Positions 1-7,636 of a stretch of 24,802 nucleotides of DNA are shown in pieces. Numbering within the stretch: the stretch's first letter is position 1; each line of letters opens with the position of its first letter. Position numbers and translations under genes: made by a program. The stretch is from Peptococcaceae bacterium (GTDB taxonomy: Bacteria > Bacillota > Peptococcia > Peptococcales > Peptococcaceae). Under the pieces are notes generated by a model. That model did not search any database. It saw only the letters and a program-made list of their open reading frames with translations, and had not been told where the DNA came from. Location of the stretch: positions 1-24,802 of the forward strand of contig JAHZHI010000023.1 of assembly GCA_019420345.1 (NCBI GenBank). The letters are read 5' to 3'.

Positions 1-59
1 CACCGTTTGAATTGTATCATTCTGAGGTGTTGCACTTGACTTGACAATTCGCCGGTTAA

Positions 60-91
60 AAAAATGAATCCACAGTTGTGGATTCATTTTT
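60..91. terminator. Bidirectional hairpin terminator
   Basis: Positions 60-73 pair perfectly with 78-91 around the 4-nt loop AGTT, giving a 14-bp stem with A-rich and T-rich outer ends, so it could end transcription on either strand. It probably serves a rightward gene left of the window or acts as a second stop for the leftward aldolase gene. The first 55 bases of the window show no gene. Confidence 0.55.
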
Positions 92-100
92 CATAAGGAC

Positions 101-138
101 AAAAAAAGACGCTTCGCAATGACTGCGAGGCGTCTTTT
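101..138 (-). terminator. Intrinsic terminator of the threonine aldolase gene
   Basis: Bases 104-118 pair with 124-138 (15 bp with one G-U) around a 5-nt loop. Read on the minus strand, the hairpin is followed by a T run (complement of 101-107). It lies 18 bases past the stop codon of the leftward aldolase gene. Confidence 0.85.
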
Positions 139-155
139 CTGTTGTGGAAAACTTT

Positions 156-1193
156 TTAGAGCCAGCGAATGGCACTGACGAGGGCATCGGTTTCTTTTTG
201 GCTGGTGGACCAGCTGGTGCAGAAACGAATGATATCGCGGCCGTCATCGGTGGTGGCATAATGTTCGAAGATGAACGTTTCTGCAAGACGGGCCTGTTCA
301 TCTTCTGTGAGCACGACGAACTGCTGATTGGTGGTGCTGTTGTTATAGAGCGGAATGCCTTTGCGTTGGAAGGCATCACGAATTTCCATGGCCATGGCAT
401 CGGCACGTTCACCGATGCGGTAGTAGTCGCCGTTGGCAAAGAGCGTGAGAAACTGCAGACCAAGGAGCCAGCCCTTGGCAAGAACGGCGCCGTTTTGTTT
501 CATGTAGGTGCGGAAATGGCGCTTGAGAGCGTCGTTGGTGATGACGAGGGCTTCGCCGAAGAGTGCACCGCATTTGGTGCCGCCAATGGTGAATACATCG
601 CAGAGTGCAGCCAGATCCCAGAGGGTGACGTCGTTGGTTGCTGCACCGAGGGCGTAAGCCAGGCGTGCGCCATCGACAAAAAGCAGCAAGTCGTGGTCTT
701 CGCAGACGTCTTTGATGGCTTGCAGTTCTTCTAAGGTATAGAGGGCACCGTATTCGGTTGGCTGTGAAATGTAGACGAGGCGTGGCTCGGTGAGGTGTTC
801 AGGTGCACCGCCAGCTTCGTAGGCTTCAACGACGGCGCGCACCTGATCGGCGCGGAGTTTGCCGTCGGCGTCGCAGGACTGCGCGAGAATTTGATGCCCG
901 GTGTTTTCCACAGAGCCTGCTTCATGTCCGACAATGTGACCGGTTTGTGCAGCGATGACACTTTCGATGGGACGCAGTGCTGCGGCGTGAACGATGAAGT
1001 TGGCTTGGGTGGCACCTGGCAGAAAATGGATGTCGGCATCTTCCCAGCCGATTTCGCTGCGCAGGAGATTGGCTGCAGCCTCGCAGGCTTCGTCAGCACC
1101 ATAGCCTGGGTAGGCGGTGTCGTTGGTGTTGGCGAGTGCTGTGAGAATCTCAGGAATGCAGCCGCGGTTGTAATCATTGTTCATTCGGATCAT
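156..1193 (-). CDS. ltaE: Low-specificity L-threonine aldolase (PLP enzyme)
   Basis: 345 aa, the usual length for the beta-eliminating lyase family, which cleaves L-threonine or allo-threonine to glycine and acetaldehyde in the cytosol. Seen in the sequence: FVDGARL at residues 172-178 (the Asp contacts the PLP ring nitrogen in this fold) and FTIGGTKCG at 201-209, with K207 the expected Schiff-base lysine. The ATG at 1193 is chosen because AAAAGGAG lies 9 bases upstream; the in-frame ATG at 1184 is badly spaced. The gene is monocistronic, points away from parA, has its own promoter at 1239-1267 and ends at the hairpin at 104-138. The family is clear, but exact substrate preference (Thr versus allo-Thr or other beta-hydroxy amino acids) cannot be told. 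Confidence 0.9.
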   Translation of the reverse strand: MIRMNNDYNRGCIPEILTALANTNDTAYPGYGADEACEAAANLLRSEIGWEDADIHFLPGATQANFIVHAAALRPIESVIAAQTGHIVGHEAGSVENTGHQILAQSCDADGKLRADQVRAVVEAYEAGGAPEHLTEPRLVYISQPTEYGALYTLEELQAIKDVCEDHDLLLFVDGARLAYALGAATNDVTLWDLAALCDVFTIGGTKCGALFGEALVITNDALKRHFRTYMKQNGAVLAKGWLLGLQFLTLFANGDYYRIGERADAMAMEIRDAFQRKGIPLYNNSTTNQQFVVLTEDEQARLAETFIFEHYATTDDGRDIIRFCTSWSTSQKETDALVSAIRWL

Positions 1194-1238
1194 GGTGAAT
1201 GTCTCCTTTTTTCTTCGTGGTGTTTCGTCTTTTCATTA

Positions 1239-1267
1239 AGTATAGCTGTTGCCGCATTGTTTTTCAA
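1239..1267 (-). promoter_or_regulatory. Sigma-A-type promoter of the threonine aldolase gene
   Basis: On the minus strand, TTGAAA (1267-1262) and TATACT (1244-1239) are separated by exactly 17 bp. The predicted leader is about 40 nt and ends in a good ribosome binding site. The -35 box is only 12 bp from the first parS site, so ParB spreading could affect it. Confidence 0.65.
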
Positions 1268-1279
1268 TTCTCTGGCTGA

Positions 1280-1490
1280 TGTTTCACGTGAAACAAAATG
1301 GTGTAACGCGACGGCCGATGTTTCACGTGAAACATAACGGTGAAACGCGACGGCCAATGTTTCACGTGAAACACAACGGTGAAACGTGACGGCCGATGTT
1401 TCACGTGAAACATAACGGTGAAACGTGACGGCCAATGTTTCACGTGAAACACGATGGTGAAACGCGACGACCAATGTTTCACGTGAAACA
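1280..1490. repeat. parS: Array of six parS centromere sites, 39-bp period
   Basis: The 16-bp palindrome TGTTTCACGTGAAACA occurs without a mismatch at 1280-1295, 1319-1334, 1358-1373, 1397-1412, 1436-1451 and 1475-1490. Every start is exactly 39 bp after the last. It matches the Bacillus parS consensus TGTTNCACGTGAAACA bound by Spo0J/ParB. The 23-bp spacers are also alike, and four of the five carry an extra half-site, GTGAAAC. Sites 2 and 4 are flanked A/T so that the palindrome grows to 18 bp, while sites 3 and 5 are not, which suggests growth by 78-bp duplications. The array lies between the aldolase gene and parA and is probably the loading centre for the ParB encoded just downstream. Confidence 0.95.
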
Positions 1491-1600
1491 CAATAGCGAA
1501 ATTCCACATTATAAGGCTGCAACGAAAAAAGAATGAAGGATTTTCAATGAGAAACCAATATTTTGTAACAGTTGCCCTACCATCATAAAAGGAAAACCTT

Positions 1601-1606
1601 TATAAT
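1601..1606 (+). promoter_or_regulatory. Candidate -10 box for the parAB operon
   Basis: TATAAT lies 85 bp before parA in an AT-rich stretch. No good -35 hexamer sits 16-18 bp upstream (TACCAT at 17 bp), so this is only a candidate. A transcript from here would carry the seventh parS site in its leader DNA. Confidence 0.4.
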
Positions 1607-1658
1607 AAAGACAGAAAATCATAAGCATGAAATGGAAAACGGTGGTCACATGGGACAT

Positions 1659-1674
1659 TGTTTCACGTGAAACA
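1659..1674. promoter_or_regulatory. parS: Seventh parS site, in the parA leader
   Basis: A perfect TGTTTCACGTGAAACA lies 7 bp before the parA ribosome binding site GGAGGG (1681-1686) and 169 bp after the end of the parS array. ParB bound here could block elongation or initiation, giving feedback control of the parAB operon. Confidence 0.93.
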
Positions 1675-1691
1675 CCAAAAGGAGGGAAAAT

Positions 1692-2453
1692 ATGGGTCTC
1701 ACAATCGCTCTCGTCAACCAAAAGGGCGGCGTAGCAAAAACAACCACCGCCATCAATCTGGCGGCGTCTTTGAACAAGAAGAAAAAGAAAGTCCTGCTCG
1801 TGGACTTAGACCCACAGGCCAACGCCACCAGCGGCATTGGTGTCAACAAAAATGAATTGGAACATTCTATCTATGACTGTCTCATTGGTGATGTGCCGGT
1901 GCAAGATGTGATCCAGTGCACCTATCGCCGTGGTTTGGATCTTTTGCCATCGAGCATGACATTGGCAGGTGCGGAACATGAACTCAGTTATATGGAAGAC
2001 CGTGGCACGCATTTGCGCAGCGTTTTGGCACCCGTGAAAGAAAACTACGATTACATTCTCATCGATTGCCCACCATCTCTGGGGATGATTACAATTAACG
2101 CACTGAGCGCATCCGATCAGATTTACGTACCGATTCAGAGTGAATACTTTGCGCTGGAAGGGGTAGAACAGTTGATGCAGACGGTCGCCCTCGTGAAGAA
2201 AACCTACAACCCGGAATTGTTTGTCGGCGGGGTCATCATTACCATGTACGATGGCCGCATGCGCCTGTCGCGCGATGTTGTTGAGACGGTAACATCAACC
2301 TTTGGCGATGTGGTGTTTAAGACCATGATCCCACGCAACGTGCGCCTGGCGGAAGCGCCAAGCTACGGTCGTGCCATCATCGACTACGAGGCACTTTCAA
2401 AAGGTGCCCTCGCCTACAATGCGCTGGCAAAGGAAGTGATCAAACGTGGCTAA
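1692..2453 (+). CDS. parA: Chromosome partitioning ATPase ParA/Soj
   Basis: 253 aa, the length of chromosomal Soj proteins without an N-terminal HTH domain. It shows the deviant Walker A motif KGGVAKTT at residues 11-18 (signature lysine K11), the A' motif VDLDPQ at 37-42 and the Walker B stretch LIDCPPSLG at 123-131. ParA forms an ATP-dependent, DNA-bound dimer gradient over the nucleoid that moves ParB-parS complexes; in Bacillus it also acts on DnaA. The start ATG has GGAGGG 5 bases upstream. It overlaps parB by 8 bases, so the two are translationally coupled. The parS array directly upstream strengthens the assignment to chromosome segregation rather than to MinD or another family member. 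Confidence 0.96.
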   Translation: MGLTIALVNQKGGVAKTTTAINLAASLNKKKKKVLLVDLDPQANATSGIGVNKNELEHSIYDCLIGDVPVQDVIQCTYRRGLDLLPSSMTLAGAEHELSYMEDRGTHLRSVLAPVKENYDYILIDCPPSLGMITINALSASDQIYVPIQSEYFALEGVEQLMQTVALVKKTYNPELFVGGVIITMYDGRMRLSRDVVETVTSTFGDVVFKTMIPRNVRLAEAPSYGRAIIDYEALSKGALAYNALAKEVIKRG

Positions 2454-3402
2454 AGAAAAAAACAAGGGGCTTGGCAAAGGGCTGGGCGCGCTGTTCGGCA
2501 GCGATGTGTCGTTGGATGCACTGACCCATCCTGCAGCAGAGAAGCCTGCCGCATCACCTGAAACCGAAGCTGTTCAGCAAGCCGTGGCAGAAGCTGGCGG
2601 CAGACTGCTGATGATGTCGGTCGATAAGATTCAGGAAAACCCATGGCAGCCGCGCCGTGATTTTGATGAAGACGCTTTGCTTGATCTCACAGAATCCATT
2701 CGCGAAAAAGGCGTGCTCTCCCCGCTCATCGTTACAGAAAAAGACGGCAAAAATATGCTGGTAGCAGGTGAACGCCGTCTGCGTGCTGCCAAGCAGGCAG
2801 GCTTGGGCGAAGTGCCTGTGATTCTGCGCGACTTTAGCGACGAAGAAATTGCGCAGATTGCCTTGATCGAAAACATTCAGCGTGCGGATTTGAACGTCAT
2901 TGAAGAAGCCAACGGCTATGCGGCACTCATCAAGACCTATCATTACACACAGCAGCAGCTGGCGGATCTCATGGGCAAGTCACGGCCATACATCGCTAAT
3001 ATTCTGCGTCTGCTTGATCTGCCGGAGCCAGTCATGAAGGCTCTGCAGGAAGGCAAGATCAGCGCGGGTCATGCGCGTGCTCTGTTGGCCGTCAAAGATC
3101 CAGAGCTGGCTGCCGGCCTCTGCAGCGATGTCATCGCACAAGACCTTTCGGTGCGCGCATTGGAACGCATCATTCAGGATTTGCAAAACTTCAGCGATCA
3201 ATTGGATGGCGATGACAAGAAAAAATCAAAGAAACAAAATGACATGACCAAGTATCGCGCCCTCTGTGACCAACTGACCGAACGCTTGCAGACAAAGGTG
3301 CAGGTCAGCGGCAGCGGCAAGCGCAGTCATCTGGTCATCGATTTCTACAGCGATGAGGATTTGACGCGCATTCTGGATGTTCTTGGCATTGAATTGTACT
3401 AG
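2446..3402 (+). CDS. parB: Centromere-binding CTPase ParB/Spo0J
   Basis: 318 aa, slightly longer than B. subtilis Spo0J. An N-terminal peptide KGLGKGLGALFG (7-18) is the part that stimulates ParA ATPase in this family. The CTP-binding core follows, with GERRLRA at 108-114 and ENIQRADLN at 142-150. The helix-turn-helix that reads parS is at about 167-190, and a C-terminal dimer domain ends the protein. ParB loads at parS, closes as a CTP-dependent clamp and slides. The start is GTG, inside the end of parA, with AGGAAG about 10 bases upstream. Seven parS sites lie upstream of its operon. A charged lysine-rich linker lies at about 258-268. Confidence 0.96.
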   Translation: MAKEKNKGLGKGLGALFGSDVSLDALTHPAAEKPAASPETEAVQQAVAEAGGRLLMMSVDKIQENPWQPRRDFDEDALLDLTESIREKGVLSPLIVTEKDGKNMLVAGERRLRAAKQAGLGEVPVILRDFSDEEIAQIALIENIQRADLNVIEEANGYAALIKTYHYTQQQLADLMGKSRPYIANILRLLDLPEPVMKALQEGKISAGHARALLAVKDPELAAGLCSDVIAQDLSVRALERIIQDLQNFSDQLDGDDKKKSKKQNDMTKYRALCDQLTERLQTKVQVSGSGKRSHLVIDFYSDEDLTRILDVLGIELY

Positions 3403-3411
3403 GAGCTGCTT

Positions 3412-4650
3412 ATGAAGAACGCAAGAACGCTTGCTGTCATCGGCGGCGGTGCTTCTGGCATGGCTGCCGCCATTGAGGCGGCTCATCAAGGGGTGCATGT
3501 GGTACTTTATGAAAGCCAGGCGCGGCTGGGCCGCAAGCTTCTGGCCACAGGCAATGGCCGCTGTAATTTTTCCCATCAGGGCTTTAACGACAGCAATTAT
3601 CACGGCACGCATCCACATTTTGTGCATGACGCATTTACACGGTTTCATGAAGCCGATACGCTGGCCTTTTTCGAAGCCATTGGATTGGCACACACGGTGG
3701 ATGGGCGTCATCGTTACTATCCAGCTTCGCTCCAGGCATCGGCGGTGCTCGATGTGCTGCGGCTGGCCTTGGAGGAGGCTGGCGTTGAGGTGCATACCGA
3801 TGTGCGCATTACAGCTGTGCAGCCACAGCAAGCAGGTGGTTTTCGCCTGCGCTGGAAAGGCGGCAGTGCTGATGCTGATGCAGTTATCGTTGCCACTGGC
3901 GGCGAGGCGGCGCCAAAACTTGGCGGCACGCGCGATGGCTACAAGCTGCTGAGTCAGCTGGGGCATACGATGATCGAGACAGCGCCAGGCATTGTGCAGC
4001 TCGTTGGTGACGTATCATCGCTTAAAGCTGCCAATGGTCTGAAACGTGACGTTCGTCTGACCATTCGAGGCAATGGCAAGCGCCTGGTGCAAGACAGCGG
4101 AGAACTTTTGATTACCAATTATGGTTTGTCCGGTCCGCCAGTGCTGCAATGCTCCGGCCATGCGGTGCGCGCTATGGCGCGTGGTGAAAAGGTGCAGGCT
4201 GAGATCGATTTCTTTCCAGAACAGGATCTTGGCACGCTGACGGATGCGTTTTTAGCACGGCACGCGGCTTTGCCAAAGCGGCGCGCGGCGGCTTTCTTTG
4301 TCGGTTTGCTGCCACGCTTGTTGGCGCAGTGTGCGATAAAAGCCTGCGGCATGAAGCCGGAAACCGCTCTTGATCGTGGCAAGCTGACAGCGCTTGCACA
4401 GCAGCTGCATGCCTGGCGGCTGCCAGTGAGCGGTTCGCGCAGCTTTGCCGATGCGCAGGTAACACTTGGCGGCATCGATACTGCCGATTTTGACAGCCAG
4501 ACCATGCAGTCCTGGATGGTGCCTGGTCTCTATGCCTGTGGGGAAGTGTTGGATATCGACGGTGACTGTGGTGGCTATAATTTGCAATGGGCCTGGTCGT
4601 CAGGCCGTTTGGCTGCTATCAGCGCTGCCGAAGAAATATTAAACAAATAA
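3412..4650 (+). CDS. HI0933/YhiN-family FAD-dependent oxidoreductase
   Basis: 412 aa. The N-terminal dinucleotide fold shows IGGGASGMAAA at about residues 10-20, followed by the family's GRKLLATGNGRCN stretch. Near the C-terminus, ACGEVLDIDGDCGGYNLQWA closes the FAD site, a hallmark of the HI0933-like flavoproteins (BaiN-like). Some members reduce bile-acid intermediates, but most have no known substrate and I infer none here. It starts 9 bases after parB with TAGGAG as its ribosome binding site, so it is part of the parAB operon. The protein should be cytosolic. The family call is firm, the reaction unknown. Confidence 0.88.
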   Translation: MKNARTLAVIGGGASGMAAAIEAAHQGVHVVLYESQARLGRKLLATGNGRCNFSHQGFNDSNYHGTHPHFVHDAFTRFHEADTLAFFEAIGLAHTVDGRHRYYPASLQASAVLDVLRLALEEAGVEVHTDVRITAVQPQQAGGFRLRWKGGSADADAVIVATGGEAAPKLGGTRDGYKLLSQLGHTMIETAPGIVQLVGDVSSLKAANGLKRDVRLTIRGNGKRLVQDSGELLITNYGLSGPPVLQCSGHAVRAMARGEKVQAEIDFFPEQDLGTLTDAFLARHAALPKRRAAAFFVGLLPRLLAQCAIKACGMKPETALDRGKLTALAQQLHAWRLPVSGSRSFADAQVTLGGIDTADFDSQTMQSWMVPGLYACGEVLDIDGDCGGYNLQWAWSSGRLAAISAAEEILNK

Positions 4651-4672
4651 ATAAAGAGAAGGAGATGAAAAC

Positions 4673-5365
4673 ATGTCTATGTGGGATATTCTCATCATTG
4701 CAGTGATTTGTCTCGCCATTTTTCGTGGCTACTTTAAGGGCTTGTGCCGCCGTCTGACCGATTGGGTTGGACTGGTGATCGCTTTTATTGCGGCAACTCT
4801 TGGTGTCAGCAGTTTGGACGCCTTTGTGACAAACACGTTCCATGTCAATGGAAAGGAAGAAATCAGCGAGTGGCTAGAGGGGTACTTTGCTTCTCAGGTT
4901 GCTTCCAATCCTAACAATCAGCTGGAAAGCCTCAAGCAGTGGGTCGGTAATCTCTTTTTGCCAGATTCGCTCAAGGAAAGCTTGTACAGCACCATCGATG
5001 ATTCTGCCAGTGAAATCTATGTCAGCATTTACAATCAGGTGGCGCGTGTACTCGCCGATCCTCTGTGGCACGTGGTGCTGATTATTCTTGGCACCATCGT
5101 GTTCTTTGCGCTGCTCATTCTCATTGGTGAAGTATGCGGCATCTTTATGCGTCGATTTAGCGTCACGACAATCATTGACCGTTTCCTTGGCGCCATTGCC
5201 AGTGGCTTCCTGGTTATGGTGGTGATTGGCATCTTTACCTCGATTGCCGTCTTCATCGTGCCGGAATCGGCTGGCTGGCTTGGCCGTGCGCTCCATGGCA
5301 GCTTTATGGGACCGGTGCTGACCCAGGCCATGGATGTGCTGCTCAAGGGAGGCGTCTTCTTCTAA
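4673..5365 (+). CDS. CvpA family membrane protein
   Basis: 230 aa with predicted membrane segments at about 4-20, 31-48, 133-155 and 172-196 and a polar, probably extracytoplasmic, loop of some 85 residues between the second and third. The opening pattern (hydrophobic start, then FRGYFKGLCRRLTDWVG) and the general layout fit the CvpA/colicin V production family. CvpA is needed for colicin V export in E. coli and is linked to envelope homeostasis; its biochemical role is unknown. A strong ribosome binding site, AGAAGGAGA, lies about 8 bases before the ATG. The stop codon shares one base with the next gene (TAATG), a sign of coupling. Confidence 0.8.
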   Translation: MSMWDILIIAVICLAIFRGYFKGLCRRLTDWVGLVIAFIAATLGVSSLDAFVTNTFHVNGKEEISEWLEGYFASQVASNPNNQLESLKQWVGNLFLPDSLKESLYSTIDDSASEIYVSIYNQVARVLADPLWHVVLIILGTIVFFALLILIGEVCGIFMRRFSVTTIIDRFLGAIASGFLVMVVIGIFTSIAVFIVPESAGWLGRALHGSFMGPVLTQAMDVLLKGGVFF

Positions 5366-6327
5366 TGGAGTTGTACTACAACGACTACTCAACTTTTCTC
5401 AAGCATTACTATGAGGAGCCTGTCTATAAGATCCCTGTCAATCTCGCCGGCGGCACCTGTCCCAATCGTGATGGGCGCATTTCCTTCGGCGGCTGCACCT
5501 TCTGCGACGACACCGGTTCTGGCTTTCAATGCCTGCCGGATGATTTGTCCATTCCCGAGCAGATCGCTGAGAACAAGGCCTTTTACAAGCGCCGTTTCAA
5601 ATGCGAGCACTTCATCGTTTATTTGCAGACGTTTTCCAACACCTACATGCCGCTGTCGCGGTTTAAGCGTGTCATCGAAGCTGCCACTGCCGATCCGTCG
5701 GTGGTGGGGCTGTCGGTGTCGACGCGGCCCGACCTTGTCCATCCTGCCTACCTTGAGGCTTTGATGGAACTGCGCGAACGCCGTGGTGGTTTGGATATTG
5801 ACATCGAACTGGGCTTGCAGACGGTCAATTACCACACCCTCGAAGCCGTCAACCGTGGGCACACGCTGGCTGCTTTTGTGGACGCCGTGCCGCGCATCCG
5901 TGCCTGTGATTTTTCAACCTGTGCCCATGTCATCCTCAATCTGCCTGGTGACGACAGCCTCGATGCCATTGAAACGGCGCGCATGCTGTCGGCTCTGCAT
6001 GTGGACATGGTCAAGCTCCATTCGCTCTATATCGTTGGCGGCACAAAGCTCGCACGTCAATATGTGCTGGGCGATTTTGACATGATCAGCCTTGACGAGT
6101 ACGTTGGCCGTGTCGTAGATTTTCTGGAATACCTTGATCCCAAGATCATCATTCAGCGGCTTGTTGGCAAAGGTCCTCAGGAAAATTTGATTTTCTGCAA
6201 CTGGGAAACCTCCTGGTGGAAAATCAAAGATGCCATCAATGAAGAATTTGAGCGCCGCGGCAGTTTTCAGGGCAGTCGTTTCAACTACCTGGGTGGTGCC
6301 ATCATTGATGACTTGGCGGCGCAGTAA
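5365..6327 (+). CDS. TIGR01212 / YhcC-type radical SAM protein
   Basis: 320 aa. The 4Fe-4S cluster cysteines are C32, C44 and C47, in the pattern CPNRDG...GGCTFC, which is diagnostic of the TIGR01212 (YhcC/YtqA) family rather than the usual CX3CX2C arrangement. ELGLQTVNYHTLEAVNRGH and the later HVILNLPGD stretch are the family's Elp3-like barrel motifs. These proteins cleave S-adenosylmethionine to make a radical; some homologues act in tRNA modification, but the substrate here is not shown by the sequence. The ATG overlaps the cvpA stop by one base and there is no strong ribosome binding site of its own, so translation probably depends on cvpA. Confidence 0.9.
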   Translation: MELYYNDYSTFLKHYYEEPVYKIPVNLAGGTCPNRDGRISFGGCTFCDDTGSGFQCLPDDLSIPEQIAENKAFYKRRFKCEHFIVYLQTFSNTYMPLSRFKRVIEAATADPSVVGLSVSTRPDLVHPAYLEALMELRERRGGLDIDIELGLQTVNYHTLEAVNRGHTLAAFVDAVPRIRACDFSTCAHVILNLPGDDSLDAIETARMLSALHVDMVKLHSLYIVGGTKLARQYVLGDFDMISLDEYVGRVVDFLEYLDPKIIIQRLVGKGPQENLIFCNWETSWWKIKDAINEEFERRGSFQGSRFNYLGGAIIDDLAAQ

Positions 6328-6381
6328 AGGCGTCGTGGTACAAACAATCGTTCATTTTACTGACAAAGGTGGTGTTATCAC

Positions 6382-7305
6382 ATGATCGGATTGTTGCTCG
6401 CATCTTCTGACCCATCGCTGGTCGATGATGTTGCCGATTCGGCAACGGAGACGGCAGAGACAGTGGCAGACAGTGCTGTGGACCAGCTGCAGCAAATGGG
6501 CGACTTCTTTTCAATTTTTAACCTCAACAACATTCTCGGCATCGGGGTGCGCATCCTCGTGATCGTTCTCGCCCTTGGCCTTGCGTATCGCGGCATACGC
6601 ATTCTGGTCAACCGTGCCTATGAAGCACGCTATAAAGTGGGCCGTATGAGTGAAGACAACCTTAAACAGTTGGAAACTTCCCGACGTATGGTCATCAGTG
6701 TTATTTTTTACATGTTCATCATCATCGGTGTGATGGCGATTTTGAGTATTTTCGGCTTCGATGTGCGCGCACTGGCGGCATCTGCTGGGATTGCCGGTGC
6801 TGCGTTGGTGTACATCAGTCAGAATGTCATACTCGACTGGATCAACGGCATCTTCATTCTCGTGGAGCGTCAGTTCAGCGTCGGTGACTATGTCAAGATT
6901 GCAGAGTTCTGCGGTGAAGTACAGAGCATCACCATTCGTCACACCGTCATCAAAACCGACTTTAACGAAACCGTCAGCATTCCAAACGGCGACATCAACA
7001 TTGTCGTCAACTACACACAGAACCCGGTAACAGAGTTCTTTGACGTGCGCGTGCACGATGCGTCGCGTCTCGATGAAGGCAAGGAAGCGTTGAATAAAGC
7101 CTGCGCCATTGTTAACCACAAATTTGAAAAAGAACTGGTGCAGCCATGTCGTTTACTGGGTGTGCAGGAAATCATTGGTACCGGTGCCACGGTGCGCCTG
7201 GCATTTCAGAGCACCAAAGGCGACACCTATCCGATTCTGCGCAGCCTGTGTGAAGAATGCATTCATGCACTCACTGCCGTTGGCCTGCAGCAGCAGATCA
7301 GCTGA
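6382..7305 (+). CDS. mscS: Small-conductance mechanosensitive channel (MscS family)
   Basis: 307 aa, close to the E. coli MscS length. Three membrane segments are predicted at about 52-76, 103-125 and 130-160. The third is rich in Ala and Gly (ALAASAGIAGAALVYISQ), as expected of the pore-lining TM3, and is followed by the beta domain VERQFSVGDYVKI. It opens under membrane tension to release solutes after osmotic downshock. The first 50 residues are acidic and unusual (many A, D, E, T). The start ATG has AAAGGTGG 9 bases upstream. It is the sixth gene of the parAB operon. An MscS gene beside DUF951 is a neighbourhood I recall from other Firmicutes. Confidence 0.92.
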   Translation: MIGLLLASSDPSLVDDVADSATETAETVADSAVDQLQQMGDFFSIFNLNNILGIGVRILVIVLALGLAYRGIRILVNRAYEARYKVGRMSEDNLKQLETSRRMVISVIFYMFIIIGVMAILSIFGFDVRALAASAGIAGAALVYISQNVILDWINGIFILVERQFSVGDYVKIAEFCGEVQSITIRHTVIKTDFNETVSIPNGDINIVVNYTQNPVTEFFDVRVHDASRLDEGKEALNKACAIVNHKFEKELVQPCRLLGVQEIIGTGATVRLAFQSTKGDTYPILRSLCEECIHALTAVGLQQQIS

Positions 7306-7328
7306 GTGCTTGCGAAAGGAGAATTGCT

Positions 7329-7541
7329 ATGCCCATGAAACTGGCCCTTGGCGATATTGTGGAGCTGAAAAAACCGCACCCTTGCGGTTCGAAAGAATTT
7401 GAGATCACCCGTGTTGGCATGGATTTTCGCATCCGCTGCTGTGGCTGCGGCCACGAAGCATGGATCCCTCGTGTCAAGTTGGAACGGGCCATTCGCAAAG
7501 TTGTCAGTACCGCTGCGCCGGAGGACGAAGAAAAGAATTAA
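7329..7541 (+). CDS. DUF951 family small zinc-ribbon-like protein
   Basis: 70 aa from the ATG at 7329, chosen because AAAGGAG lies 7 bases upstream; a longer in-frame reading back into mscS has no such site. The sequence shows the DUF951 pattern LKKPHPCGS...F.I.RVG.D..I.C..C, with cysteines at 19, 37, 38 and 40 that could bind zinc. Function is unknown; in Bacillus the homologue (YyzM) also sits near the parAB region. It is the last gene of the parAB operon and is followed by two hairpins. Confidence 0.9.
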   Translation: MPMKLALGDIVELKKPHPCGSKEFEITRVGMDFRIRCCGCGHEAWIPRVKLERAIRKVVSTAAPEDEEKN

Positions 7542-7555
7542 CGAATAAAAATAAA

Positions 7556-7578
7556 AGCGCTCTTATTTTAAGAGCGCT
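7556..7578. terminator. Hairpin after DUF951
   Basis: AGCGCTCTT (7556-7564) pairs with AAGAGCGCT (7570-7578) around ATTTT. There is no T run after it on the plus strand. On the minus strand it is followed by TTTTAT, so it may be a second stop for the leftward gene. Its AGCGCTCTTATTTT stretch recurs at 16842-16855. Confidence 0.5.
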
Positions 7579-7622
7579 AAAAAAGGGGACAGCGGCCGCT
7601 GGGCGGTCCTGCTGTCCCCTTT
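7579..7622. terminator. Shared terminator between converging genes
   Basis: A 12-bp perfect stem (7582-7593 with 7611-7622) encloses a second, imperfect GC-rich stem. On the minus strand it runs into six T (complement of 7579-7584), and on the plus strand into TTTGTGTTT. It separates DUF951 from the leftward gene at 7637-8713. Confidence 0.75.
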
Positions 7623-7636
7623 GTGTTTCGGGATCA

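Noticed and set aside
1280..1490. CRISPR array
   Set aside because: The repeat is a perfect 16-bp palindrome equal to parS, and the spacers are near copies of each other instead of unique; no cas genes nearby.
1190..1522. Leftward reading frames with repeated VSRET or FHVKH units
   Set aside because: They are translations of the parS array; no ribosome binding site or conserved protein.
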